Part shown: piece after piece, positions 54,047 to 64,000 of the stretch
Layout of the letters: each line of letters begins with the position of its first letter
How positions within the stretch are numbered: the stretch's first letter is position 1
Assembly (NCBI GenBank): GCA_963978545.1
Contig: OZ021730.1
Span: 13,461,796-13,525,795, forward strand
Direction of reading: 5' to 3'
DNA: 64,000 nucleotides
Source of the DNA: Linyphia triangularis
Taxonomy: Eukaryota > Arthropoda > Arachnida > Araneae > Linyphiidae
Position numbers and translations under genes: made by a program
The notes under the pieces: generated by a model
Databases searched by the model: none
The model's input: the letters and a program-made list of their open reading frames with translations, nothing else
What the model was told of the DNA's origin: nothing

Positions 54047-55380
54047 CGAGGGCAATTCAGAAACTAACCTCCGGTTGATTGAAAAAAATACACCAAGTTA
54101 AGTAAAAATATTTTAATATATACATCTTACAACTACATCTTTGCACTATTTTTCGACATAGTCTCCATAACGATTGAGGCACTTATCGTATCTCTTCACA
54201 AGCTTTGAAATTCCTTCTGCATAAAAATCACCCGCTTGTGCCTTGAGCCAGCCTGTGACCGCATCTTTGAGCTCTTCGTCGTCATCAAACCGCTGGGACC
54301 CGAGCCATTTCTTCATATGCATGAAGAGGTGATAATCGCTTGGCGCCAGATCTGGGCTGTAAGGTGGATGGTTGAAAACGTCCCACTTGAAGGACTCAAG
54401 AAGGGCTGTTGTTCTGCGAGCAGAGTGAGGACGGGCGTTATCGTGCAAAAAAACGATACCGGAAGTCAGCATACCACGGCGTTTGTTCTGTATAGCCCGT
54501 CGTAATGTTTTTAGTGTTTCACAGTACACGTCTTGATTAATGGTCGTCCCACGTTCCATGAATTCAACCAACAACACCCCTTTGGCATCCCAAAACACCG
54601 TTGCCATCAGTTTTCTGGCAGAAAAATCTTGCCGGGCTTTTTTTGGTTTGGTAGGCGAATCTGAATGTGCCCACATCTTTGATTGTTCTTTTGTCTCAGG
54701 GTTCACGTACTTAATCCAGGTTTCGTCACCGGTCACGATTCTGTTTAACAATGGTTCTCCTTCGTCCTCATAACGTGACAGAAAGTCTAATGCAGAGGCC
54801 ATTCTTTGAGTTTTGTGGTGGTCGGTAAGAATTTTGGGCACCCATCGTGCACAGAACTTACGGTAACCCAATCTTGCTGTCACTATCTCGTACAAAAGAG
54901 TCTTAGAAATCTGTGGAAAATCAGTAGACAACTCCGCCATTGTGAAACGTCGATTTTCACGAACTTTTGCATCAACTGTCTGAACGAGTTCGTCAGTCAC
55001 CAAGGATGGTCTACCACTCCTCTCTTCATCATGAACGTTTTCTCGTCCACTTTTAAATAAACGTACCCATTCACGGACAACTCCTTCACTCATAACTTTT
55101 GGTCCGTACACGGCACAAAGCTCACGATGAATAGCTGCTGCAGAGTATCCTTTGGCTGTAAAAAACCTTATAACAGCACGCACTTCACATTTGGCGGGAT
55201 TTTCTATTGCAGCACACATTTCAAACTGCCACAAAAACTAAACTAGCGCAGGTACGATGTTCACTCGACTACGGCTTGATGCCGACTGACCTGCTGAGCG
55301 TGTGAATGCACAGATGGCGCGCTACTACCCCCACTACCCGCACTGTGACCAATCGGAGGTTAGTTTCTGAATTGCCCTCG
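54047..55380 (-). mobile_element. Mariner transposon, apparently complete
   Basis: 1334 bp bounded by TIRs: the left end cgagggcaattcagaaacta then acctccg is matched inversely at the right end ending 55380, at least 27 bp. TA TSDs at 54045-54046 and 55381-55382. One intact transposase gene on the minus strand fills it. Confidence 0.97.
54146..55219 (-). CDS. Mariner transposase (DD34D), intact
   Basis: 357 residues from the first ATG at 55219; the frame is open 5 codons further up without an ATG. Two helix-turn-helix motifs lie in the first 110 residues (VIRFFTAKGYSAAAIHREL), with HDEERSGRPS as the linker and WVPKIL as the mariner dimer motif. Catalytic residues: D165 in TGDETW, D260 in LHDNARPHS and D295 in SPDLAPSDYHLF, with 34 residues between the last two, the mariner spacing. 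No stop or frameshift. Mariner transposases cut the element out and insert it at TA. Intact ORF plus near-perfect TIRs suggests recent arrival, but activity is not shown. Confidence 0.97.
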   Translation of the reverse strand: MCAAIENPAKCEVRAVIRFFTAKGYSAAAIHRELCAVYGPKVMSEGVVREWVRLFKSGRENVHDEERSGRPSLVTDELVQTVDAKVRENRRFTMAELSTDFPQISKTLLYEIVTARLGYRKFCARWVPKILTDHHKTQRMASALDFLSRYEDEGEPLLNRIVTGDETWIKYVNPETKEQSKMWAHSDSPTKPKKARQDFSARKLMATVFWDAKGVLLVEFMERGTTINQDVYCETLKTLRRAIQNKRRGMLTSGIVFLHDNARPHSARRTTALLESFKWDVFNHPPYSPDLAPSDYHLFMHMKKWLGSQRFDDDEELKDAVTGWLKAQAGDFYAEGISKLVKRYDKCLNRYGDYVEK

Positions 55381-55382
55381 TA

Positions 55383-55689
55383 TGAGGGGATGAATTCAAA
55401 AAGATGACAAAAAGGATTATTCATGTAATATACACTCCATCCTTCGACATCACGATCAGCAGCGACTACAGCGCCGCCAAGGAATGTAAACGACAGCACA
55501 GAAATTGAGAGAGGACTTCATAGAGAGTTTGACGATGGCTGATTGCTTGGTGACTGACTTCCGGATCTGAGAATGCACGCGAGGCCATTATTAAGGCTTA
55601 ACAGCCTCTCTTGTAACCACTTAAAATGCTTTAAACACAGTAGCTCGTTTTGTCCTGAACTCAATTTCGTTCCGCAACCAAAAGTAAAA
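55383..55689. other. Interval right of mariner, no clear gene
   Basis: A short plus frame from 55573 includes HLKCFKHSSSFCPE but no domain I can name. Confidence 0.4.
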
Positions 55690-55972
55690 GTCGCTAAAAA
55701 GTATTGCAGTCATCAATATAGGAGCGACCCCTCCTCCAGCTGGCCATCAATCCGCCTCACCTCTTCTACAACCAAAAACGCCGTTAAAAGTGCAGCAGTC
55801 ATCGACAAAGGAGCAACCACTCCTCCAGCAGGCCAACAATTCGCCTCGCCTCAGCAACGCCGTAAAAAAAGTGCAGAAATCATCATCAAAGGAGCAACAA
55901 AATCTTCGAAAGACCAACTCAACATCCTCAACCAACAACACCGCAAAAATGCAGTCAGAATTTACCCGTGAT
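55690..55972 (+). repeat. About 80 bp tandem repeat, 3.5 degenerate units
   Basis: Unit starts at about 55690, 55780, 55859 and 55939, each gccgt-taaaa-gtgcag-like then tcatc-a-aaaggagcaac. Spacings are 90, 79 and 80. The unit is not a multiple of three, yet an open frame crosses it. Confidence 0.65.
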
Positions 55973-56119
55973 GATAAATTTTATTTCGTTTAAGTTTACG
56001 AGTATACTCATACAATTTCTAAAGTGTAAAAAAAAATATTTTCATTTTGTTGATTTATAAAGGAAATTGGAGCCAATATAAATATTAACTTACTTGCATA
56101 AGCAATGAATCCTGACTGG

Positions 56120-56176
56120 TTTGGGGTCGTATGGCCCACGTAAAGCCCTTGCGCAAGAAATAAAACCAACCAACCT
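56120..56176 (+). mobile_element. Minimal LINE 3' end
   Basis: ggtcgtatggcccacgtaaa, then gcccttgcgc and AACCAACCAACC. Inner stem GGC/GCC is kept; the outer stem is damaged. actggtttgg flanks both sides. Confidence 0.65.
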
Positions 56177-57389
56177 AACTGGTTTGGCACACCATTCACC
56201 TCTTAACTCTTACAATTTTTAATACAGTTTTTTATTCCAATGGCTGGACTTGAAGTTGGCCACTTACGGGTGCGTGCTGATGTAACCATGACATGCATAC
56301 GGTTGTCTTCAATAAAACTGTCTACTGAATATTTGCTGTATTTAAGCAAAATGAGAATAATAAGTCCAGGTGACAGAATAAAAGCCTAAGCTAATTTTTA
56401 ATACAAAAGAAAAAACACAAGAGTGAAACTTTAACATATAGCTATTGTAATGAATTTGGAAGCGCACACACAAAGATCACATACTTTGCCAATAGTAGAT
56501 ACCAATAAAACAAGTTTATATAATTTGAGGACACAAAACAAAAAACAAGATAAATATTAAACATTTTGCGAAATGAGCAAAAGCTGAAACCTATATTAAA
56601 AGAAAATATTTATGTAGGGTGGCATCTTAAATTCAATGACAATAAAAGATTATGCTGGGGTGAAACAGATAGCTGGGAAATTTGTAAAACTGCCACTTTA
56701 ACTATTTGGAAACTAGACATCTACCTTAAAAAAATATGAAGGTGAAAAGTACTTGTTTTGATGATTGGCATAATAGATTATTTTTATTGTTCATATGTAA
56801 CCTGAAACATTTTAGGATTTTGCTGATAACATCCCGATTTCAGCTTTTTTGCTAACAAATTTTGCACACCAGCTCAAATTGTCAAAACGTAGATTGCCGT
56901 AGAAAGTAATCGGTACTCTTCCATTAGACGGCCATCAGTTGGTGCCAAGCCTAATTATTTACATGTTTAAATGACACGTAAATTTATCACCAAGGCTAAA
57001 TGTTTTATGGTTTGTTATTAGAATTACGAATGATTTGGAGTTCGAACAAGTCATCCCAGCAATTATGAAGTTTTTATCTGGTACCCGTTTGACGGAAGAA
57101 TACCAAAAAATTCAAGAAAATTATTAGAAAGAGTATTTAACTTCTTTAGAAAAGTATTCACAAAGAAAACACTTAAAATAAAATAGAAATTTTTTGTTTA
57201 AAAAAACATGTTGGAGAACAATGGCAAAACCATCATCTGTCTCAAGACAGATACATTTATGTTGTACATTTTATAATGCTATACAACATAGTATGGTATC
57301 AGTACAATCTATTTAAAAAATTCCTAAATTTTGAGAGGAACATGTATAGGAATAATTTTTTTTTTTTTTTTTTTAAATGTTTACATATA
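56177..57389. other. AT-rich interval without a recognisable gene
   Basis: Low-complexity A/T runs; no signature. Confidence 0.5.
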
Positions 57390-59325
57390 TTAAAGTTACT
57401 TCTTCACTTTCAAATGGTTTTATAATATTTAAAATTTTTGCTATTTTTCCATTTTTCCGATAAACATATTTGTCTCCAATTGATTGAATATCAGTTATAT
57501 TTCTATTAAAATCCAAACGGCTGTATTGAACTCCATTGGCATTTTGAATAGGACCATTTTTATATTCTCTTTTTAATATTAAATCTGTGCTACCCTTGTC
57601 AAATGAAATGCTTTATTCTTATAAACGCCTAATTATTTGTGCCAAAGGTTTAACAGGACCTCTTATTAATGATTTCAAAAACCTTAAATGATTTTCAAAT
57701 GGAAAACAAGAAACCTATTCCAAAATGCCTTACATCCTCAGCTATGTGGATAAGGCTATGAATGTTATACGATAAAGTTTCAATCCCATAGATATTTCTC
57801 ATTTCAGTAACAAAATGAACTGACAATTCCTCTGAATACTTTACATGGCGCTCCTCTTTAGATAGAAGTGGATTGGTGAGTATGGATATTGCTACATGTA
57901 AAGTTAGAAATTCATTATATTGTTGATCAGATACAACTTTGTATTTTGGCCTCATTGTGTTAAACAAAGTAAAATGCCGAAACTCAGTAGCTTTCCAGCG
58001 ATCTGTATCTCGCAAGCTTCTTTGTTTCCTGTTGAACTCTCTCTCGGTGAAATCAAGCAACAGTCTTCCATATTTCTAGCTTTAATTTCCATATTTTTCG
58101 AAATCTTCAAAACTTGCCTTTGACATACACGAACTTGCCGTTTACAGTAACGAATCATGAGCAGCAGCAACAACTTCCTTATTGCTCCCAAATATATTAG
58201 GTGCATGTAATCTAAAGGAAACTGTGTGATAAGTTTAGCGTTTATAGAAAGCAACGGTGCTCGTACTTATGATGGCTTTTTTGCTCCATAGTTGCGAAAC
58301 TACGATCTGTTCTTAGATCAGTATTTATTTCAGGCAAAACCATTCTTCCAACATGGACCCCTTTTTGGTCACATCGCTCACAACAGTAATAACCATTATG
58401 TGAAATAATGCATTTAACAATGCTCAAGCAGGGGCATCACACACAAACGCTTTAACTTTAACACAAAACTTTATATTGTTTTGTTATAATCCATTTAAAA
58501 GGAGTGTCGACAGTTCTGATAAATATTCGCCCATGAATGCATCAATAGACTTGGGCTTGCCGTTTCTTTTATGACAGGTAATGATCACAGGTGGGGTGGA
58601 GCACTCGCCTTCTACTTGCATAATATGGGCCAAAATTAGCAACCACTGCTTTTAAACAATAGGAGTCCATCAATGTTTATTATAAGATTGATGACTTTGT
58701 CTTTACATATCTGCACTAAATCAAATTTTGCCAGTACATTGGCAACGGCGATATATTTATACTGCTCATTATTCTTTACTGTGGCATTGGTATTGTGACA
58801 TGTTCGTAATAATGTGCAAGCATCCTTGGGCAAATCTCTGATTAACATGCTCAGGAATACAAGAGCAGTCAATGCATTTAAGGGAATCTTTTAACGAATC
58901 GCACAGTGTTTCAATTTAATAATAAAACAACTTTCTGATCCAACATCAGGGTCTGCATCTTCATTGAAAGACGATGGCATGTTGTGATCTGACAATTCTG
59001 TACATTTAAAAGAGCAGTCTAAATCAGAAATATAGTTCATATAATCTAATGATTCTTCAGAATCAGACCAGGTTTCCTCGACAGAAGATGGCAAATTGTT
59101 GGAATCATGATGAAAACTATCTAAATGAACTCCAACAGTGGAGGAATTTGCATTTTTAGCGATAAGATGAATTGCTTCTCTCTGTTTTTTAATAACGACG
59201 TTTTCAGCACATAATTTAAAATTAATAATTTTATCAAGTTCCTTTTCGTATTTGAGGTTCTTTACAATAGTGTCAGCTTTCCTCTTACAACGTTTGTAAC
59301 GAATTCTTTCATTCATCTTAATCAA
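57390..59325 (-). pseudogene. Tnp2/CACTA-like transposase remnant
   Basis: Minus strand from ATG near 59325: basic start (RIRYKRCKRKADT), acidic SDSEESLDYMN, then ALVFLSMLIRDLPKDAC, a CCERCDQKGVHVGRMVLPEI zinc-like segment, TQFPLDYMHLIYLGAIRKLLLL, REFNRKQRSLRDTDRWKATEFRHF, VTEMRNIYGIETLSYNIHSLIHIAEDV, and a C-terminal NGPIQNANGVQYSRLDFN ending near 57395. The FPLDYMH, RWKATEFR and N-HSLIHL-DV motifs match the transposase-like proteins related to plant CACTA Tnp2/DUF4218 as I recall them. It is broken into at least five frames. Confidence 0.6.
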
Positions 59326-59329
59326 TGGT

Positions 59330-59770
59330 TAACAAATATTAAAAAAGATAAAATTTAGTATATTAGATTTTATACTTAACGAAGCTTAAAAATCACAAAA
59401 GTAAATTTTTATAAAATATCAAAATATAAAAGCAGTAAAGTAAAGCAATAGAAAAACATTGAACTTGCCATTTTAATTTCTAAGTCGCTATCTCTCGTCT
59501 CGTTAGAAGGCGCGAAAACATCCACCAATCACGAAGCAAGTGCGTAGTTGTTTCATTACAATAACAACAACTTCGTGAATCGATATATGAACTGGCTGCT
59601 TACATAGGCCCATGTCGATCAATATAGATTTCTTTTCAATTCGAAAAAGCTTGCAAATTACTTCTTTCTGATTTTTTAAATTTTATTTCATTTTTAAAAC
59701 CATTAATATAGAATTATAAAAAAAAAAAAAAATACTTGAATTATGTCAGCGCCAAACATGCTACTGAATA
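59330..59770. other. Interval upstream of the Tnp2-like gene
   Basis: AT-rich. ggcgcgaaaacatccaccaa (59510-59529) is GC-rich and could belong to a terminal repeat, but no inverse partner was found. Confidence 0.35.
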
Positions 59771-59849
59771 AATTTGATCACATGGTTTGGTGATGGGCCC
59801 ACCAGATCTCATCAGTCCCGAGTGGGCCCACGTGAATCCACTTCAATGT

Positions 59850-59949
59850 GCTACCTGGGTGATGATCACAAGGATTACCCTCTCGCCACAGAAAAGATAA
59901 TCTCACAACATATGGTTCCTCCCTACAATAAATCTTTCGCTGAAAAGCT
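59850..59949 (+). pseudogene. DNA polymerase B-type scrap, left half
   Basis: The frame reads HKDYPLATEKI and PPYNKSFAEKL, resembling a region near the C-terminus of protein-primed family B DNA polymerases of Polinton/Maverick or related viral-like elements. The reading is interrupted by a LINE at 59950 and continues at 60481. Too short to place further. Confidence 0.4.
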
Positions 59950-60464
59950 ATGTCTCTCACTTGGCAGGCCATGCGGGATGCACAGACTGCTAACAAGCTG
60001 TGTTCGTTTCAGCCCTTAGTATCCGGATTCGCGCCCATCCAGCAATCCCGGAAAAGGGAAATGCTCCTAACACGTCTAAGAATAGGCCACACTCGTTTCA
60101 CCAAAGTGCATCTTCTGCTGGCAGAAGATGCCCCCACATGCAATTCCTGTGGAGTTTATTTTTCTGTTTTGCAAATTTTAAGTGAATGTCCTGTTTTTAA
60201 CAATATCAGACGTCGATATTTTAATACGAATCATCCATCATTGTCATCGATTTTATCATCACCACCTCATCGAAATCTTTATGCATTTTTAAAAGATGTT
60301 GGTTTTTATTACCTGATTTAAAATTTAACCATTTTAACAATGATAATTGTTCAATTGTTTTTAATCTCAATATTAAAGAATCTTAATTTTTAAAAAAAGT
60401 ACTACTGTTTGGCGCAGCATGGCCCTAGTGAAGCCCTTGCGCCATAAAACCCCAACCAACCAAC
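59950..60464 (+). mobile_element. 5'-truncated LINE, 515 bp (A/C/D-like)
   Basis: It contains the last 124 codons of ORF2 (LSLTWQAMRDAQTANKL, RLRIGHTRFTKVHLLLAED, CNSCGV) to TAA at 60319-60321, a short 3'UTR, a hairpin from 60411 and a CAACCAACC tail. TSD ctttcgctgaaaagct, 16 bp, perfect, at 59934-59949 and 60465-60480. Confidence 0.95.
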
Positions 60465-60580
60465 CTTTCGCTGAAAAGCTCAATTTGAAAGTGAAACCCG
60501 CTGTTAAATTTGAACCCAATTTGATGCCTAAAAGCAAATACATTGTTCACTATAATGTTACAAAAAACGTCTGTAAATAA
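60465..60580 (+). pseudogene. DNA polymerase B-type scrap, right half
   Basis: It continues the frame after the LINE: FAEKLNLKVKPAVKF, EPNLMPKSKYIVHYN, then a stop at 60578-60580. K-YIVHY matches the K-YVVHYRNLK block seen in such polymerases. Confidence 0.4.
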
Positions 60581-60950
60581 TTGTAAATAGTGACGTATTT
60601 ATTTTAAAATTTATTTTATTTTATTCTGTTTAAAATTGTAAACACTGACGTATTTATTTTCAATGTTCTATTTTTGTTTAATTTAAATTGTAAATAGCGA
60701 AAATTCAGTTTGGAAAAGGTGGCAACACCTAAATCATTCGAGAAATTTCAAGGCATTTCAATTGTTTTAAAAGAGAAAACAGGCCCGAAGGCCCTCTGTC
60801 TCCAAGATGACCAAGGTAGTAATGCAGAACCAAAATGGACTGTCATACATAGAGTGTAATATATGGCCGATGGTAAAAAGTTTCATGGCAGGGAAAATAA
60901 ACGGAAAGTCAAAAGGTTAACCCTTAAGTCTAAATTCCCAATGTCAAAAC
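60581..60950. other. Interval without a recognisable gene
   Basis: Contains a short direct repeat (tttattttaaaattta and gtaaac/tgacgtatttatttt near 60590 and 60645); nothing else. Confidence 0.45.
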
Positions 60951-61099
60951 TCTAGACCGCGAGGTTGCGGGTTCGAGTCCCGTGTTAGGCATGGGTGTTT
61001 TTAAATGTATGTTGGCTTGTCTAATGATGAATGTTTCGGCGTATTATAGCCCTCGTGTTGCTGACGGCGCCAAATAATCTGAAAACTACCAACCAACCC
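60951..61099 (+). mobile_element. tRNA-headed SINE, 5'-truncated
   Basis: It starts tctagaccgcgagg within the head. TSD atgtcaaaac at 60941-60950 and 61101-61110. Confidence 0.9.
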
Positions 61100-61317
61100 T
61101 ATGTCAAAACGAGAGAAAAAAAAGGGGAGAGGAGGAGACGAAAGCCAAAAGCTTGAGATCACGTCATGGAACGCAAAGGAAACAGGAGTTAACCAGGTTA
61201 AGAAGGTCTGGAGATGTTTCAAAGATCAATGGCATGGAAAGTAAGAGCATTGTGAAACTGACATCAAGTACAATTTAAAAATCAAACGAAGAAAACAGAT
61301 TCAAAAAAGAATAGTGG

Positions 61318-62551
61318 TGGTCAATTTTCGTTTTTGGGGTCGTTTGGGATTATGTGGATTTCATCGTTTGGATGATCAATAAGAGAGTTGAAGAATTTGA
61401 TAGCATTTTTCCTGATAGTTTCACGGAGGGTTGAGATATTGAGATCTTTTCTAAGATCAGCGTTTCTGAAATACCAGGGTGCTTGGTGACATTTCTACGA
61501 ATGATTTTAGTTTGCAGAACTTCGAGTTTGTTTAGCCGGACTTTGGGTGCGCAGGCACAAACAGGGGTGCGTAAATAATTGTGGGACGCAAAACAACCTT
61601 GTTGAGGTTTATTATCACGGGAGAGGGAAGAATTTTTTTAGGTGAGAGATCTGAGTGCTCCAGCTGCTTTGGTGTAAGTATTAGAAACATGCATTAGGTG
61701 AGGAATCCAGCTAAGTTTGGAGTCCAGGTAGACGCCGAGAAAATTGGCATTGGTTTGCCAGTCGATATTTTTATTTTACATATTGCCTGGTGGGATGGGG
61801 GGGGGGGGGGGCTTTTCTTAGAGAAGAGGATAGCAACGCTCTTAGAGACATTAATATCAATTTTCCATTTGTTGAGCCAGCATTCAATGCTATCACTATG
61901 GTGTTGAACTCGGGTGATGCAGAGTTTAGTGCTTCTAGCAGTAGCAAAAATGGCTGTGTCGTCTGCAAAGAGTGCAAGCATGGTGTTTTTGGTGTGGGGG
62001 ATATCATTCATGTATATATCAAAAAGCGTGGGGCCGGTCACGCTCCCCTGCAGTGTCCCGGCATATTTCTAGCGGTGGAGTAATTGCTATTAACATGAAC
62101 AACAAAGGTGCATTGAGTGAGATGAGTAAATGATGTGGGCGAGATAGTCGGGTATGTCCAGTTTGATAAGTTGGTAGATGAGACCGTGAATCCAAACCCT
62201 GTCAAAGGCTTTAGCCACATCGAGGAAAACTGCACAAGAGTGTTGTAACTTTTTAAAAGTATAGGCGACCTGTTCAGTGACTCTGAGAAGTTGATGCGTA
62301 GTTGAGAGATTTCTTCCGAGTCCAAATTGATGCGGGATAAGCGCACCGTCGTTATCCAAGTAGAATTGCAGGCGATTTTTAATGATCTTTTCAGCTATTT
62401 TATCCAGGATAGGGAGGAGAGAGATTGGCTTATAATTAGTAGGGTCCTTTCCTGGGTTTTTTATAGGGATAAAGACGGCAGTTTTCCAAGACTTGGGGAA
62501 GTAGCTCATAGAATAGTACTGAATATATAAAGTACTCGGTTTCCAAAACAA
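61318..62551 (-). pseudogene. Jockey-type LINE ORF2 remnant (RT to C-terminus)
   Basis: Minus strand: YFPKSWKTAVFIPIKNPGKDPTNYKPISLLPILDKIAEKI, HQFGLGRNLSTTHQL, AVFLDVAKAFDRVW, then after frame changes MTGPTLFDIYMNDIP and ALFADDTAIF (RT active site FADD), WLNKWKIDINVSKS, LRTPVCACAPKVRLNKLEVLQTKIIR, and a C-terminus DLRKDLNISTLRETI, FFNSLIDHPND. Classic Jockey-clade layout without RNase H. The endonuclease part is absent. It is the same lineage type as 52650-53030 and distinct from A-E. Confidence 0.8.
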
Positions 62552-62950
62552 TATGTCAAAGGTACTAATCGTAAGTTAAAGCAGAACAGAAAAATTATTA
62601 ATTTTCACAAAAATCTTAGTAACACTTTCCAAAGAAGAAAAATTTGGATCTTCAACCAAAAACTACTCGAGTTTTAAAAATTCGGTGAAATAGGGATGGG
62701 GAATATTACGGGTAAATCGATTCCATTTCTGGACACTGCCAAGTTCTTCTTTTTATCCTGCTGTCCGATCTACTGCAAGATCTGGCGATTTTGTTCTCTT
62801 ATTTGTAAGAGTAAGTGTAAGATCTTTGAATCTTCACGAGTAGAGGCAAAGCTGCAATTCTTTTAAAAGCTTTCACTTCCTGGGGTGTGCATTTAGTATA
62901 GGCATGGGATACATTCTTAAAGTCTGTCTGCCATAATTTCCTTTCCAGGC
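62552..62950. other. Interval without a recognisable gene
   Basis: No signature seen. Confidence 0.45.
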
Positions 62951-63597
62951 TCAAGTATGTTTAAAAAACAAAATAAAAATCAAATCTTTAATAATTTCAA
63001 CATCTGAAGCCCGACCATCATACCCGGATGAAATAAAGTTTATTAGTCCATCTGGTATACATGAAATCGGATATTTCAAAGTATTACACTTGTAATAGTC
63101 ACTCCTCTTTAAAGACTGGGTCTTTGGATGGAATGGCTTTTCGATTTCCGCCTCAAAGCAATCCGCGATAGCCACAACTTTTTGAAGGCAATTGGCAACT
63201 GCGATTGAATTCTTTTGAAATCTGGCGAGAAAATATAACTGAAAGAGAAATGGCCATGTACCTAATTGTTTCATTAAATATACGGCTCACTGACATTCCA
63301 AACTATTGCACTAAAATTGCATAACAATTCTTCAAACGCAGTTTTTTCCCCCCCCATCATAATTAATACATTAACTGCTAGACACGGTATTTTTTCAGAC
63401 AGTAAAGGTATTATAAAATAGCATTCTTTTACAATGCCTAAATTGAGACGAGGCTCCATCTCTATAGCCTGAATAATTAGTTCTCTCATCTTTGTTTTGA
63501 AAGTTGTCATATTCCTCAAAATAAACTTAATCGTCCGAAGGGCACAAAACATCATTGTGTTCAGAAACTGAACTTTCACCGTCATTTTCATTATCAA
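62951..63597 (-). pseudogene. Second ISL2EU-like DDE transposase fragment
   Basis: Minus strand: MRELIIQAIEMEPRLNLGIVKEC (compare MRENVIAVLKLEPHLCLGIPKEC at 39137-39574), then VVAIADCFEAEIEKPFHPKTQS, CNTLKYPISCIPDGLINFISSGYDGRASD. Same family as the transposase at 37136-40836 but a separate, more truncated copy; the THAP part and C-terminus are missing. Confidence 0.7.
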
Positions 63598-63639
63598 CTA
63601 TGTTGCTACTTTTCCTCAATGTGCCACAGACGACACTAA

Positions 63640-63988
63640 CTATGTTAACACAATTTATTTCTTTTATTATATCATATCTGATGGTATTTTAAATTGGTTG
63701 TCGGTCTGGGAATATTTAACTGTTAACTGCATTCACTATAACTGTCTATGCACATTTTTTTAATACTTGTGTACGTATACATATTCTTGGTGATGTGTTC
63801 CTAAAAAAGTGGTTCTTTTTATTTGACGATAAATAAACGTTGGCTTATCAAGACTGGATCTTATTTTATTCTTCCCACCAACAATATCTTATTCTTATTC
63901 ATCTATTTGTAACTAATCATCCATTCTAGTTTCTTTTATCGTTTGTTTGGCGTACAATGGCCCTTGTGTTGCTTTGGCGCCACTAAAC
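63640..63988 (+). mobile_element. LINE 3' end (B type) with an internal insertion
   Basis: aacacaatttatttctttta and tatatcatatc (63650-63680) match the B 3'UTR. About 200 bp of unrelated DNA follows, then tcatctatttgtaactaatc to a hairpin (63948-63981). The inner stem is GGC/GCT-like and the outer stem GGCG/CGCC. Confidence 0.75.
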
Positions 63989-64000
63989 CATACACACGAA

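Noticed and set aside
1..64000. LTR retrotransposons, CRISPR arrays, bacterial operons or rRNA genes
   Set aside because: No LTR pair, PBS, protease/integrase order, regular spacer array or rRNA sequence was seen.

Overview
This window looks like metazoan, most likely arthropod, genomic DNA (a chelicerate such as a spider fits the transposon mix, but that is inference). It is AT-rich and intron-compatible. Every protein segment I recognise belongs to a transposable element; I see no ordinary host gene. Nothing points to a bacterium, plasmid or virus genome.

Layout. 1-20982 is a four-member nest of full-size non-LTR retrotransposons (LINEs, about 5.8 kb each: 5'UTR, ORF1 with three zinc knuckles, ORF2 with APE endonuclease, reverse transcriptase and RNase H). 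Copy A is the host. Copy B sits in A's ORF2. Copies C and D both sit in B's ORF2. Three 13-14 bp target-site duplications (TSDs) fix the borders, and excising each insert with one TSD rejoins the host frame exactly. 20983-22640 is a dead PIF/Harbinger-like transposon, with a sister copy at 42030-43615. 22937-24264 is AT-rich spacer. 24265-32365 is a minus-strand Mutator-like transposase gene split by a fifth LINE (E, 24776-30692) and by SINEs. 32452-41283 is a probable ISL2EU-type DNA transposon with terminal inverted repeats, a spliced SWIM/YqaJ-nuclease gene and a convergent THAP-DDE transposase gene; the latter is split by a 1.55 kb Tc1-like fold-back element. 43975-50400 holds a second Mutator-like gene, a hAT-like remnant, a LINE ORF1 remnant and many SINEs. 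50130-53860 holds an old DNL-type gene and a Jockey-type LINE tail. 54047-55380 is an apparently intact mariner. 57390-59325 is a Tnp2/CACTA-like transposase remnant. 59850-63998 holds a DNA polymerase B scrap split by a truncated LINE, a Jockey-type LINE remnant, a second ISL2EU-like transposase and a LINE 3' end.

How the parts work together. The LINE 3' ends carry a 33-nt two-part hairpin followed by a CCAA-rich tail. The abundant tRNA-headed SINE ends in the same hairpin and tail. LINE and SINE copies share 12-16 bp TSDs, which usually begin with C. The simplest reading is that the LINE reverse transcriptase recognises this hairpin and the SINE borrows it. Paired changes in the inner stem (GGC/GCC against AGC/GCT) support the fold. 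The LINE 5'UTRs behave as exchangeable modules: B shares its 5'UTR with C and D although its proteins are divergent, whereas E has close proteins and a different 5'UTR.

Limits. Everything was read by eye, similarity statements are visual rather than computed, and family names rest on recalled motifs.
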